Source of the DNA: an uncultured Odoribacter sp.
GTDB taxonomy: Bacteria; Bacteroidota; Bacteroidia; Bacteroidales; Marinifilaceae
Length of the DNA: 64,000 bases
Reading direction: 5' to 3'
Assembly (NCBI GenBank): GCA_910578105.1
Contig: CAJTPD010000008.1
Coordinates: 1 to 64,000 of the forward strand
Below, piece by piece: positions 43,923 through 52,687 of this stretch. The notes under the pieces were generated by a model. That model saw only the letters and a program-made list of their open reading frames with translations, was not told where the DNA came from and ran no database searches. Position 1 is the first letter of the stretch. Each line of letters begins with the position of its first letter. Both the position numbers and the translations under genes were made by a program.

Positions 43923-44782
43923 AAGGTGATTTGTTCGTAGGTGAAATAAGGGAGCGGCTCCACTAAGTAGTGAAGCACTTTTTCCTGATTCATCCCGTCC
44001 AGCGGATTATGGCTGTAACCGAAAGTCGCTTTGATGCCCATGTTGATAAAGTGTACGGCCCGTTCAATGGCTTCGGGCAGACTGTCACCGTTGAGCAGGC
44101 ATCCGGTGATTACGCTGGCAAACGCGTCTCCCGTGCCGGGATATGTGGCCGGGACATAGTCGCTGCAAACGCGCCACATCCGTCCGTCCGTTTTGTTGTA
44201 GGCGATTGTCGCTATATTTTTGTTTTTCTCCGCAGGGGGAGCGGAAGTAATGATGCAGTATTCCGGTCCCAGTTGGCTGAGTTCGCGGCACCATGTGAAG
44301 GCTTCTTCGGGGGTGAGGTCCGGACAGTAGGGACGACCGGACAGGAAAGCGGCTTCGGTCAGGTTGGGAGTGATGACTTTGGCTTGGGAGCAGAGTTGCC
44401 GCATGCCTTTTACCATAGCGTCGCCCATGCCGGGATAGAGTTGCCCGTGGTCGCCCAGAACGGGGTCGACCAATATGAAGTTGTCCGGGGTTTTAAAGTC
44501 GTTGAAAAAACGTTCCACAATCTGCATTTGCCGATAGGAGGCCAAATAACCGGAATAGAGAGCGTCAAAGTGTAAATCGAGTTCTTTCCAATGGTCGATG
44601 ATGGGTTGCATTTGGTCCGTGAGGTCGAAACTGCGGAAGTCCGGGTATTCGCTGTGGGCGGAGAGAATGGCCGTGGGTAGCGGGCATACCTGGTAGCCCA
44701 TATAGGATAAAATGGGTATGGCTACAGTCAGAGAAGCCCTGCCATAACCGGAAAGGTCGTGAATTGCTGCGATTTTTTTCAT
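43919..44782 (-). CDS. Pyridoxine/pyridoxamine kinase
   Basis: This 287-residue PfkB/ribokinase-like B6 kinase has the start KKIAAIHDLSGYGRASL, the conserved VDPVLGDHGQLY segment, and the anion hole/base in ATYPGTGDAFASV. It phosphorylates B6 vitamers to PLP precursors. The ATG at 44782 matches relatives; the longer frame to 44857 adds an unconserved leader. It is coupled to the HAD gene downstream and 68 bp from the flavoprotein gene upstream. Confidence 0.88.
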   Translation of the reverse strand: MKKIAAIHDLSGYGRASLTVAIPILSYMGYQVCPLPTAILSAHSEYPDFRSFDLTDQMQPIIDHWKELDLHFDALYSGYLASYRQMQIVERFFNDFKTPDNFILVDPVLGDHGQLYPGMGDAMVKGMRQLCSQAKVITPNLTEAAFLSGRPYCPDLTPEEAFTWCRELSQLGPEYCIITSAPPAEKNKNIATIAYNKTDGRMWRVCSDYVPATYPGTGDAFASVITGCLLNGDSLPEAIERAVHFINMGIKATFGYSHNPLDGMNQEKVLHYLVEPLPYFTYEQITL

Positions 44783-44850
44783 GTTGTAAAGATATGACAA
44801 AGAAACGAAAGTGGATTTGAAATGCAGAACGAATGTTGTCTGTTGATGAT

Positions 44851-45354
44851 TTAACAATCATTGCCCGATGGGCCTGCAATCAATTCAATGGCTTCTTTCC
44901 CGGTCAGGTGTTCAATATCAAGACAAATCATAAGCATGTGTGTGAATCCTTTGTCTATTTCTCTGTGCAAACCAATCTCATTATTTGGATTATATTTAAT
45001 CCCAAGTGTATAGGCCGCCTTTAGTTTTTCAGATGAGGATTCAATGATGTGAATTTTGCCAAATGCTATGACACTGCGAAAAAATGTTGTGAATTTCTCT
45101 GGCTGAACGTCATCTTGTTCTGTTACGCAAAAAGAAGCTTTGTCATGGTTTCGGATAGCATCTATTTTGTGACCGGACAATGCGCTGTGAAAGAATAATT
45201 TACCGTTACTATATACAAAACTGATGGGTACTGCGTACGGATAACCATTATCTCCGAGCAGAGCTAAAGTGCCGGATGTTGCATTTTTTAGGATTTCGAT
45301 ACACCTTTCTTTTGTGAGCTGTTGGCGTTTACGCCTCATTTCCCGGAAGTTCAT
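44851..45354 (-). CDS. Pyridoxamine 5'-phosphate oxidase family protein (Nim-like)
   Basis: This 167-residue FMN-binding split-barrel protein has TSGTLALLGDNGYPYAVPIS, then KLFFHSALSGHKIDAI and KASFCVTEQDD, the profile of the NimA/PNPOx-like family. Members include nitroimidazole reductases and uncharacterised flavoproteins; this gene alone does not imply resistance. It lies just upstream of the B6 kinase on the same strand, which may reflect a shared vitamin B6 theme. Confidence 0.8.
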   Translation of the reverse strand: MNFREMRRKRQQLTKERCIEILKNATSGTLALLGDNGYPYAVPISFVYSNGKLFFHSALSGHKIDAIRNHDKASFCVTEQDDVQPEKFTTFFRSVIAFGKIHIIESSSEKLKAAYTLGIKYNPNNEIGLHREIDKGFTHMLMICLDIEHLTGKEAIELIAGPSGNDC

Positions 45355-45667
45355 GTAGTGATATAATTTTAAGATTTGGGGGCTGCAAGAATTCTCGGCG
45401 ACTCCTTCTAAGAAGTTACAAATTTATTCATTTTTCCGGCAATTATTGCAGGGTATCGTTGCGATTATTTCTATTTCCGGTAAAAATGAAAAAGTTTTCC
45501 GTACCGGAAATGGTTTGGTTGTTGTGTCATTCTTTTTCTTTTGTAAGATGAAAAGATGATGTATTGCATATATGTGTAAAAATTATGGGGTATGGCGACA
45601 AAAAATAGATATTATTTTTAAATTTGCATCATAAAAATGGGGGGTGTAATCCTAAAAATGATAATTT
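45355..45667. promoter_or_regulatory. Upstream region of glnN
   Basis: These 313 bp hold no gene. A -7 box, TAAATTTG (45619-45626), lies 42 bp before the glnN start, but no TTTG or TTG is seen at the -33 distance. The promoter may therefore need an activator, in keeping with nitrogen control of type III glutamine synthetase. The rest is unremarkable and AT-rich. Confidence 0.4.
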
Positions 45668-47854
45668 ATGGCAAAAATCAGATTTTCTGCATTAGAGGAA
45701 CTTTCGAATCGTAAGCCGGTGGATGTGGGGGAACGGCGAAGGGTGTCCGAAATTTTCGGGTGTGACGTGTTGACCGTTGATAAGATGCGTCAATATCTGT
45801 CAATAGAAGCGTTTAAAAAGCTAGAGAAGGTGATGTCAGAGGGCGGGGTGATTGACCGGGGGCTGGCGGACCAGGTAGCTGCCGCCATGAAAGCGTGGGC
45901 GGTGGAGAAGGGGGCGACTCATTATACCCACTGGTTTCATCCTTTGAACGGGGCTACAGCAGAGAAGCACGACGGTTTTATTGATTTGCAGAAGAACGGT
46001 TCCATCATTGAGGCTTTTGACGGCCGGATGTTAGTGCAGCAGGAACCGGATGCGTCCAGTTTCCCGAATGGCGGTATCCGCAATACGTTTGAGGCGCGGG
46101 GGTATACAGCCTGGGACCCGGGCTCACCTGCTTTTATTAATAATAATACCCTTTGTATTCCTACGGTGTTTGTAGCTTATACGGGGGAGGCACTGGACTA
46201 CAAGACGCCCATGCTGAAAGCTTTGGCTTTGATTGACAAGGCGGCGGTTGGTGTGTGCCAGTATTTTGACAAGGATGTACAGAAAGTGGTGGCAACCTTG
46301 GGTTGGGAGCAGGAATATTTTTTGGTGGACGAGGCTTTGTTCAATGCCCGTCCGGATTTGAAGTTGTGCGGGCGGACCCTGATGGGACATTCGGCAGCTA
46401 AAGACCAGCAGTTGGAGGACCATTATTTCGGTGCTATTCCCGAGCGGGTGAATGCTTTTATGGATGAACTGGAATATGAATGTCACCGTTTGGGGATTCC
46501 GGCGAAGACACGGCATAATGAGTGTGCACCCAACCAGTTTGAACTGGCCCCTATTTTTGAGGAGGCGAACCTGGCGGTCGACCACAATCAGTTATTGATG
46601 TCAACGATGAAGCGCATTGCAAGACGACATAAGTTCAGGGTGTTGCTGCATGAGAAACCGTACAAAGGAATCAATGGTTCGGGCAAGCATAACAACTGGT
46701 CTTTACTGACGGATACCGGGGTGAATTTGTTGTCGCCGGGCAAGAATCCCAAATCGAATATGCAATTTTTGGTGTTTCTGGTCACAACCACGAAGGCTGT
46801 TCTGGAGCAGGAAGCTTTACTGAAGGCTTGCATCGTATCGTTGGGGAATGAACGTCGTCTGGGGGGAGATGAGGCTCCACCGGTGATTATGTCCGTATTT
46901 TTGGGTCAGCAGTTGGATTCGATTCTGGATGAGATTGAGCAAAAAGTGAGCAGCAAGAGAATGAGTCCGGATGAAAAAACGGAGTTGAAACTGAACGTAG
47001 GGAAGATTCCGGAGATTATGCGTGATAATACGGACCGTAACCGTACTTCGCCTTTTGCTTTTACGGGAAACCGTTTTGAATTCCGGGCGGTGGGGTCTTC
47101 TGCCAATTGCGGAGGGGCGATGATTGTTTTGAATACTGCAGTGGCGCAGCAGTTGATTGCTTTTAAAGGTGAAGCGGATGCGTTGATTGAGAAAGGGGTA
47201 AAGAAGGATGAAGCTATTTTTCGGGTGCTCCGGAAATATATTTTAGCTTGCAAGAAGATACGTTTTGAAGGAAACGGATATAGCAAGGAATGGAGGGAGG
47301 AGGCTGAAAGAAGAGGGCTTTCGGTGGACAGTGACTGTGTCGGGGCGTTGAAAGCTTATCTGACGCCTAAAGCTAAAAAATTGTTTGTGGATAACGGTAT
47401 CTTTACGGAACGCGAACTGGAGGCCCGTTATGAAATTAAGAATGAGATTTATCTGAAAAAGTTGCAGATAGAATCGAGGGTGTTGGGGGATTTGGCTTTG
47501 AATCACATTATCCCCACGGCTATTTCTTATCAGAATACCCTGATTAATAACGTTCGTGGATTAAAGGAGATTTTGCCGGATGTCTATGCCGAAGTGGGAG
47601 AAGTGCAGTTGAAAGCGATTAAGGAGATTTCGGCTCATATCAAGGAAATCCGTACGTTGGTGGATGATATGACTGAAGCCCGTAAAGTAGCTAACAATAC
47701 TGTTCCTAACGAGGTTGAAAGGGCTGCTGTTTATTCGGAGACCGTTTTACCTTATTTAGACAGAATCCGGTATCATATTGATAAGTTGGAACTGTTGGTG
47801 GATGATGAAATCTGGCCGCTTCCGAAATATAGGGAGTTGTTGTTTTTTAAGTGA
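45668..47854 (+). CDS. glnN: Glutamine synthetase type III
   Basis: GSIII makes glutamine from glutamate, ammonia and ATP. At 728 residues it has the length of the Bacteroidetes GlnN form. Landmarks are THYTHWFHPLNGATAEKHD at the N-terminal metal region, LGWEQEYFLVDEALF, NQFELAPIFEEAN, and GSGKHNNWSL at the ATP site, with NRTSPFAFTGNRFEFRAVGS after it. It is monocistronic with a strong terminator. Confidence 0.95.
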   Translation: MAKIRFSALEELSNRKPVDVGERRRVSEIFGCDVLTVDKMRQYLSIEAFKKLEKVMSEGGVIDRGLADQVAAAMKAWAVEKGATHYTHWFHPLNGATAEKHDGFIDLQKNGSIIEAFDGRMLVQQEPDASSFPNGGIRNTFEARGYTAWDPGSPAFINNNTLCIPTVFVAYTGEALDYKTPMLKALALIDKAAVGVCQYFDKDVQKVVATLGWEQEYFLVDEALFNARPDLKLCGRTLMGHSAAKDQQLEDHYFGAIPERVNAFMDELEYECHRLGIPAKTRHNECAPNQFELAPIFEEANLAVDHNQLLMSTMKRIARRHKFRVLLHEKPYKGINGSGKHNNWSLLTDTGVNLLSPGKNPKSNMQFLVFLVTTTKAVLEQEALLKACIVSLGNERRLGGDEAPPVIMSVFLGQQLDSILDEIEQKVSSKRMSPDEKTELKLNVGKIPEIMRDNTDRNRTSPFAFTGNRFEFRAVGSSANCGGAMIVLNTAVAQQLIAFKGEADALIEKGVKKDEAIFRVLRKYILACKKIRFEGNGYSKEWREEAERRGLSVDSDCVGALKAYLTPKAKKLFVDNGIFTERELEARYEIKNEIYLKKLQIESRVLGDLALNHIIPTAISYQNTLINNVRGLKEILPDVYAEVGEVQLKAIKEISAHIKEIRTLVDDMTEARKVANNTVPNEVERAAVYSETVLPYLDRIRYHIDKLELLVDDEIWPLPKYRELLFFK

Positions 47855-47861
47855 TATAATA

Positions 47862-47895
47862 AATGAGCAGCTTTCAAGCTGCTCATTGTTGTTTA
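47862..47895. terminator. Bidirectional terminator between glnN and GH3 gene
   Basis: AATGAGCAGCTT (47862-47873) pairs perfectly with AAGCTGCTCATT (47876-47887) around a 2-nt loop, followed by GTTGTTT. It serves both convergent genes. Confidence 0.8.
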
Positions 47896-47902
47896 AAGGG
47901 GG

Positions 47903-49405
47903 TTATTTCATTTTTAGTAATTCGTCTATGTGCGTCCTGTCGTTCCAAAGACGGGGCACTTTGTGTTGGCCGCCGAGTTTGCCTTTTTCTTTCAGCCAGT
48001 CGTTGAAAAGTCCCGGGCGGGCGATGTGGAGTTTCAGGCGTTCTAAGGACAACAGGCGTTTGGCTTCGTAGTCGGAATTGAGTTTTTGAAGTTCCCGGTC
48101 CAGGATCTCGGCAAAGTTTTCCGGATTTTCCGGCGGGGTATTAAATTCAATCAGCCATTCGTGGGCCCCTTTCCGGCCTTCGTCCATGAAAACGGGGGCA
48201 GCCGTAAATTCAAACACATTGGCTGCGGTCTGTTCGCAAGCGCGTTTGAGGGCTTCTGTGGCGTTGTCGATGATGAGCTCTTCGCCGAATGCATTAATAA
48301 ACAGTTTGGTGCGTCCGGTGATTCTGAATTTATAGGGCTTGGTTGAGGTGAAACTGATGGTGTCGCCAATCATATAACGCCATAGGCCGCCGCTTGTGGT
48401 GATAATCATGGCGTAATTGATGCCGGGTTCCACTTCTTCGAGAAGCAGGGTTTTGGGGTGTTGTTTTCCCATTTCGCTCACGGGCATAAATTCGTAGTAT
48501 GTCCCGTAGTCCAACATGAGCAACATAGACGGGTCCGTCGGGTCGTCCTGCAAACCGAAAAATCCTTCGGAGGCGTTGTAGGTCTCCATGTATTTCATTT
48601 TCGGATGGGGGAGCAGGCGTTTGTATTGTTCGCGGTAGGGAGTGAAACTGATGCCCCCGTGGATGAATAATTCTAAGTTGGGCCACACTTCGTGCAGGTT
48701 TTCTTTCCCTGTTTTTTCAAGTATTTTGTTTATCACCGTGAGAAACCAGGAGGGGACGCCGGCCAGGCAGCGTACGTCTTCTTTGACGGTGGTTTCGCAT
48801 ATTTTTTCGATTTTTTCTTCCCAGTTGCTCATTAGCATAATGGAGGAGTCGGGCGTTTTCATCATGTTGGCCCAGAAGGGAGTGTTTGAAATCAGGATGG
48901 CGGAGAGGTCGCCGAACTGACAGTTGTTGTTGCTCCGGCTGACTTCGCTGCTGCCTCCCAGTGCCAGTGTTTTACCGCTAAAGACCTGGGCTTCGGGATT
49001 GAGTTTGTTGAAGATGGCGATAACGTCTTTTCCTCCCCGGAAATGGCTTTCTTCCAATATTGTCGGGCTTACCGGGATGAATTTGCTTTTGGCGTTTGTT
49101 GTTCCGGATGATTTGGCAAACCATTTTACCTCTTCCGGCCAGAGGATGTTATTTTCGCCTTCCATCATGCGGTGTATGTCGTTGCTGATTTCTTCGTAAT
49201 GGATGACCGGCAGTCTTTCCCGGTATTGCTCGGCGGTCAGGATGGTGTTGAAGCGGTATTTTCTGCCGTATTCCGTCGTTGCTGCTTTGGCCAGCAGTTC
49301 CTGAAGAGTGTCTCGTTGCACTTTGACCGGATTGTTTTTGAAGTGTTCAATCTGGACCAGGCGTTTTTGGGTGAACAACGATAATATTGAATTGATAAAA
49401 GCCAT
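47903..49405 (-). CDS. GH3 auxin-responsive promoter family protein
   Basis: This 500-residue acyl-adenylate-forming enzyme of the GH3 type has WFAKSSGTTNAKSKFIPVS, the P-loop-like ATP motif, then MLLMLDYGTYYEFMPV and GLWRYMIGDTISFTS. In plants, GH3 enzymes conjugate amino acids to hormones; the bacterial substrate is not known. It lies 12 bp from rnhB on the same strand and probably shares its transcript. Confidence 0.85.
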   Translation of the reverse strand: MAFINSILSLFTQKRLVQIEHFKNNPVKVQRDTLQELLAKAATTEYGRKYRFNTILTAEQYRERLPVIHYEEISNDIHRMMEGENNILWPEEVKWFAKSSGTTNAKSKFIPVSPTILEESHFRGGKDVIAIFNKLNPEAQVFSGKTLALGGSSEVSRSNNNCQFGDLSAILISNTPFWANMMKTPDSSIMLMSNWEEKIEKICETTVKEDVRCLAGVPSWFLTVINKILEKTGKENLHEVWPNLELFIHGGISFTPYREQYKRLLPHPKMKYMETYNASEGFFGLQDDPTDPSMLLMLDYGTYYEFMPVSEMGKQHPKTLLLEEVEPGINYAMIITTSGGLWRYMIGDTISFTSTKPYKFRITGRTKLFINAFGEELIIDNATEALKRACEQTAANVFEFTAAPVFMDEGRKGAHEWLIEFNTPPENPENFAEILDRELQKLNSDYEAKRLLSLERLKLHIARPGLFNDWLKEKGKLGGQHKVPRLWNDRTHIDELLKMK

Positions 49406-49417
49406 GGAAAAAAGTGA

Positions 49418-50023
49418 TTAATTTTCAAATTGTAATTCCAGTTGGGTATCAAGCAAATTGAAACTCAACCGGTGGTAGTCCGTTGTGCCGTATGCCGCAA
49501 TGCCCTGGCGGTGTTCTTTGGTCGGGTACCCCTTATTTTTTTGCCAATTGTATACGGGAAATTGTTCATGAAGTTGCTTCATGTATTCGTCCCGGTGGGT
49601 TTTGGCCAATACCGAAGCTGCCGCGATTGACATGTATTTCCCGTCTCCTTTGACGATACACAGGTGAGGAATTTCACCGTATTTTTTGAACCGGTTGCCG
49701 TCCACGATGATGTGTTCCGGGCGGACGGACAGTTGGTCCAATGCCCGGTGCATGGCTAAAATGGAGGCGTTTAATATATTGATTTGGTCGATTTCGTGAT
49801 TGTCGACACTGGCAACGGCCCAGGCCAGTGCTTCTTGTTCGATGACCGAACGTAACCGGTACCGTTGTTTTTCCGTGAGTTGCTTGGAGTCGTTCAGCAA
49901 TTCGTTGGAGAAATTGTCGGGGAGAATGACTGCGGCCGCAAATACCGGTCCCGCCAGGCACCCTCTTCCGGCTTCGTCGCATCCGGCTTCTATACAATCG
50001 GTTTCGTATTTCAGTTCAAGCAT
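49418..50023 (-). CDS. rnhB: Ribonuclease HII
   Basis: This enzyme removes ribonucleotides misincorporated in DNA and RNA primers. In the 201-residue protein, EAGCDEAGRGCLAGPV gives the D-E-G-R-G active site and ILNASILAMHRAL the third acidic helix region. IIVDGNRF and SIAAASVLAKTHRDEYM are further RNase HII signatures. It is transcribed leftward from the region shared with the DUF4268 gene. Confidence 0.92.
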   Translation of the reverse strand: MLELKYETDCIEAGCDEAGRGCLAGPVFAAAVILPDNFSNELLNDSKQLTEKQRYRLRSVIEQEALAWAVASVDNHEIDQINILNASILAMHRALDQLSVRPEHIIVDGNRFKKYGEIPHLCIVKGDGKYMSIAAASVLAKTHRDEYMKQLHEQFPVYNWQKNKGYPTKEHRQGIAAYGTTDYHRLSFNLLDTQLELQFEN

Positions 50024-50056
50024 GGTTGTTTTTTATTGCTGAGTTGTCCTTGCCGG

Positions 50057-50095
50057 TTGTTAATTGTACAATTAAAAAGTACCTTTGCAAAGATA
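50057..50095. promoter_or_regulatory. Face-to-face promoters with central palindrome
   Basis: On the + strand TTG (50057-50059), 20 bp, TACCTTTG (50080-50087) is a consensus promoter, and its spacer holds a perfect 16-bp palindrome, TTAATTGTACAATTAA (50060-50075). On the minus strand TATCTTTG (complement of 50088-50095) is a second -7 box, abutting the first. The two transcripts would overlap at their 5' ends by about a dozen bases. Confidence 0.6.
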
Positions 50096-50133
50096 CAAAT
50101 TTTCGATTTTTTATTTTCATTTTTGTCGATTTT

Positions 50134-50592
50134 ATGTGGTCTAAGGAAGAGGCAAAAGAATTTAGGGTTAATTTTTGGAATGGTTTTAAACGCTATTGTT
50201 CCGGACATCGGATTTACCGCAAGTGGGTGTTGACCGGTGTGAAAATCAAGTCCGTCCAGTTAAAGTTTTATGTGGACGACCGGAAGGCTTTGGTGTTGTT
50301 CCAGATAGACCATAAGAATGATTTGGAGCGTTATCGGGTATATGAGTGTTTCCTGTCTTACCGGAAACTGATGGCTGCCGATTGTGGTGAGGAGCTGAAG
50401 TGGGAGGAGGATTATACCGGAATTGACGGCCGTGTGGTGAGTGCGGTTTATTTTGAATTGCCGGATGTCAGTATTTACCGTCAGACTGATTGGGAAACCA
50501 TATATGCTTTTTTTGCCGGGAAAATGCCTTTATTGGAGGAGGCTTATTGGGAATACCGGGATTTGATTACGGAACGGTTGAAGGGGGAGTAG
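50134..50592 (+). CDS. DUF4268-like protein
   Basis: This 152-residue protein from the ATG at 50134 has WSKEEAKEFRVNFWNGFKRY, RKWVLTGVKIKSVQLKFYVD and YECFLSYRKLM, matching the DUF4268 core found in Bacteroidetes. In larger proteins this domain follows a nuclease; here it stands alone. Its function is unknown. The start is chosen by the promoter position and by loss of similarity upstream. It is a single gene, ended by a perfect hairpin. Confidence 0.75.
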   Translation: MWSKEEAKEFRVNFWNGFKRYCSGHRIYRKWVLTGVKIKSVQLKFYVDDRKALVLFQIDHKNDLERYRVYECFLSYRKLMAADCGEELKWEEDYTGIDGRVVSAVYFELPDVSIYRQTDWETIYAFFAGKMPLLEEAYWEYRDLITERLKGE

Positions 50593-50595
50593 GGT

Positions 50596-50617
50596 GTCTG
50601 AAAAGAATTTTTCAGAC
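50596..50617 (+). terminator. Hairpin after the DUF4268 gene
   Basis: GTCTGAAAA (50596-50604) pairs perfectly with TTTTCAGAC (50609-50617). The T-run lies within the right arm rather than after it, so termination strength is uncertain. Confidence 0.5.
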
Positions 50618-50719
50618 GGATTGACGGTTTTTCACTCTTGGTGAGCGAAGTCTTTCGGACTTCTGATGATGGAAAATTACAGAATTCTTTCTAACTTGCC
50701 CCGTCGAAAGTCTGAAAAA

Positions 50720-51277
50720 ATGAGTGAAGAAACTTGCTATGAGAAAATCAGGAGTGGGAATGTAGCGGTATTTGAAGCTGTGTTCCGGGAGTTTTATCCG
50801 TCGATGTGTGTGGTGGCCAGGAAATATCTGACGGATAAAGAGGTGGCTGAGAGTATCGCTCAGGAAGCTTTTGTACGCCTGTGGGAGAGAAGGGAATTTT
50901 ATGAATCTATCCCGGATTTGAGGACTTTTTTGTATGTTTCTGTACGTAATCTTTGTTTTAATTATTTGCGGGACAGAAAGAAAACGGTTGATTATACTCA
51001 GGTGGAGTTGCCGGACGGCGGTGTGACTTTTTCGGAATTGTTGATTCAGGAAGAGACTTACCGTTTGATATCCAAAGCTATTGTTGCTTTACCCCGGCAG
51101 AGCGGGAACATTATGCGTCTTATCCTGGAAGGGAAGCAAAATAAAGAAATTTCGGAAATTTTGGGCATATCGGTGACGACTGTAAAGACGTTGAAGTATA
51201 ATGCGTTGAAGATGTTGAAAACCATGCTGAAAGGTTATTTCCCGCTTTTGTTGTTTATTTTATATTCTAAAAAATAA
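50720..51277 (+). CDS. ECF RNA polymerase sigma factor
   Basis: This Bacteroidetes-type ECF sigma factor has 185 residues. Region 2 has FEAVFREFYPSMCVVARKYL, then ESIAQEAFVRLWERR and DLRTFLYVSVRNLCFNYLRD. Region 4 has LEGKQNKEISEILGISVTTV for -35 recognition. The ATG at 50720 is preferred; 50666 is an alternative start. It is followed by its anti-sigma gene after 120 bp, and such pairs usually answer to a TonB-dependent transporter with an STN domain, as encoded at 58328. Confidence 0.9.
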   Translation: MSEETCYEKIRSGNVAVFEAVFREFYPSMCVVARKYLTDKEVAESIAQEAFVRLWERREFYESIPDLRTFLYVSVRNLCFNYLRDRKKTVDYTQVELPDGGVTFSELLIQEETYRLISKAIVALPRQSGNIMRLILEGKQNKEISEILGISVTTVKTLKYNALKMLKTMLKGYFPLLLFILYSKK

Positions 51278-51356
51278 GGCAGTTATATACATATTTACAC
51301 TTATAAACGTACATTTAGGGTAAACATGCATATAAACATCAAAAAAAATATACTCT

Positions 51357-51386
51357 TTATTCATCCTTTTTACGATATAATGTGTT
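51357..51386 (+). promoter_or_regulatory. Probable ECF-sigma promoter of fecR
   Basis: The block TATTCATCCTTTT (51358-51370), N10, TGTGTT (51381-51386) recurs exactly at 58194-58222 before susC. A 19-base match at fixed spacing before two genes of one pathway points to a shared promoter. Confidence 0.65.
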
Positions 51387-51397
51387 CTTAGGACAGA

Positions 51398-52597
51398 ATG
51401 CGAAATGTAGAAGGAATGGATTACAGAGAAGAATACCGGATTGCAGATTTAATCAGCAGGCAATTCATGGGAGTGATTACTCCGGAAGAGAAAGCCGAAT
51501 TGGATGAATGGTGCCGACAGGAAGGGCATCCGGAATGGTATGCCCGGATTTTAAGTAAACAGGAATTGGCAGAGCGGAACCGGTATGTGGAGGAGCTGAA
51601 TGCAGATGGTGCCTGGCGGCGGGTGCGGAGCAAATTACCGGTGTCCCGGGAGCGTACGGTTTTCTTTTCTTTTTGGCACAAGGTGGCTGCTTGTGTGATT
51701 TTGCTGTTGGGATTTGCGGCATTTTGGTTTTATTCCCGTGACGGAAAGAATCTCCGGGAAGAATTATTGGTCCAGGCTGTTGTGCCCGGTTCTTCAAAGG
51801 CTGTGCTAATTACAGCAGAGGGAAGGCAGATTGTGTTGCAGGATTCGTTGGTGCGTACCATTCAGGTTGATGAAGCTGTGGCGGTGAGTAATACCGGTTC
51901 TGTGGTGGAATACCGGATGAAAAGTGAGGCACGGGTGGTGGGTGCCGACGTGAAGTACAACACGGTTGTTGTTCCGCGTGGCGGAGAGTATGAATTGCGG
52001 CTTGCGGATGGCACAAGGGTATGGTTGAATTCGGATTCTGAACTTCATTTCCCGGTGCAGTTTTCCGGAAAAGAACGGCAGGTTATTTTGAAAGGCGAGG
52101 CTTTTTTTATGGTGGCTAAGGATTCTTTGCGGCCTTTTATTGTGGATGCCTGCCGGAAAATGAAAGTAGAGGTATTGGGTACGGAATTTAATGTACAGGC
52201 CTATCCGGAGGATGAGGAATTGAGAACAACTTTGAACCGGGGAAAGGTGCGAATCGGCATCGGAGAGGAGCATTTGGTGTTGTATCCGGACCAGCAGGCT
52301 GTATGTCATGTGGGACGTAATACCCTTGAGATGAGGCAGGTGAAGTCGGATCATTATTCTGCTTGGAAAGACGGGAAGTTTATTTTTGAGGATGAATGTC
52401 TGGAGAATATACTGAATCGTCTGGCCCGTTGGTATAATATTTCATTTCTTTACCGGAGTGGTGACCTGAAAGATTTTCATTTTACCGGTGACCTTGAAAA
52501 ATATGATGATTTCTCAGTTGCTTTGCGGATGTTGGAAAAATCTACGAATATCCGGTTCCGGGTGACGGGTAAATCGGTGGTGGTGCAAATTATATAA
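51398..52597 (+). CDS. FecR-family anti-sigma factor
   Basis: This 399-residue inner-membrane anti-sigma factor has a cytoplasmic N-terminus (about 1-85, with ISRQFMGVITPEEKAELDEW), one transmembrane helix at about 90-108 (WHKVAACVILLLGFAAFWF), and a periplasmic FecR domain with VVPRGGEYELRLADGTRVWL and VLGTEFNVQAY. The C-terminal SWYN-like domain is present (LENILNRLARWYNISFLYR). It holds the sigma factor until a signal arrives through the SusC STN domain. The ATG at 51416 is an alternative start. Confidence 0.9.
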   Translation: MRNVEGMDYREEYRIADLISRQFMGVITPEEKAELDEWCRQEGHPEWYARILSKQELAERNRYVEELNADGAWRRVRSKLPVSRERTVFFSFWHKVAACVILLLGFAAFWFYSRDGKNLREELLVQAVVPGSSKAVLITAEGRQIVLQDSLVRTIQVDEAVAVSNTGSVVEYRMKSEARVVGADVKYNTVVVPRGGEYELRLADGTRVWLNSDSELHFPVQFSGKERQVILKGEAFFMVAKDSLRPFIVDACRKMKVEVLGTEFNVQAYPEDEELRTTLNRGKVRIGIGEEHLVLYPDQQAVCHVGRNTLEMRQVKSDHYSAWKDGKFIFEDECLENILNRLARWYNISFLYRSGDLKDFHFTGDLEKYDDFSVALRMLEKSTNIRFRVTGKSVVVQII

Positions 52598-52687
52598 TCA
52601 GATAGAAAAGAGGTGCATACAGGGGATAAGTGTTTCACTTATCCGCCTATGGTCATGCCTTTCCTTAACAAATTTTACGGACTAATT

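Noticed and set aside
44851..45354. Nitroimidazole resistance gene (nim)
   Set aside because: The protein belongs to the wider PNPOx-like family; sequence alone does not support a resistance call.
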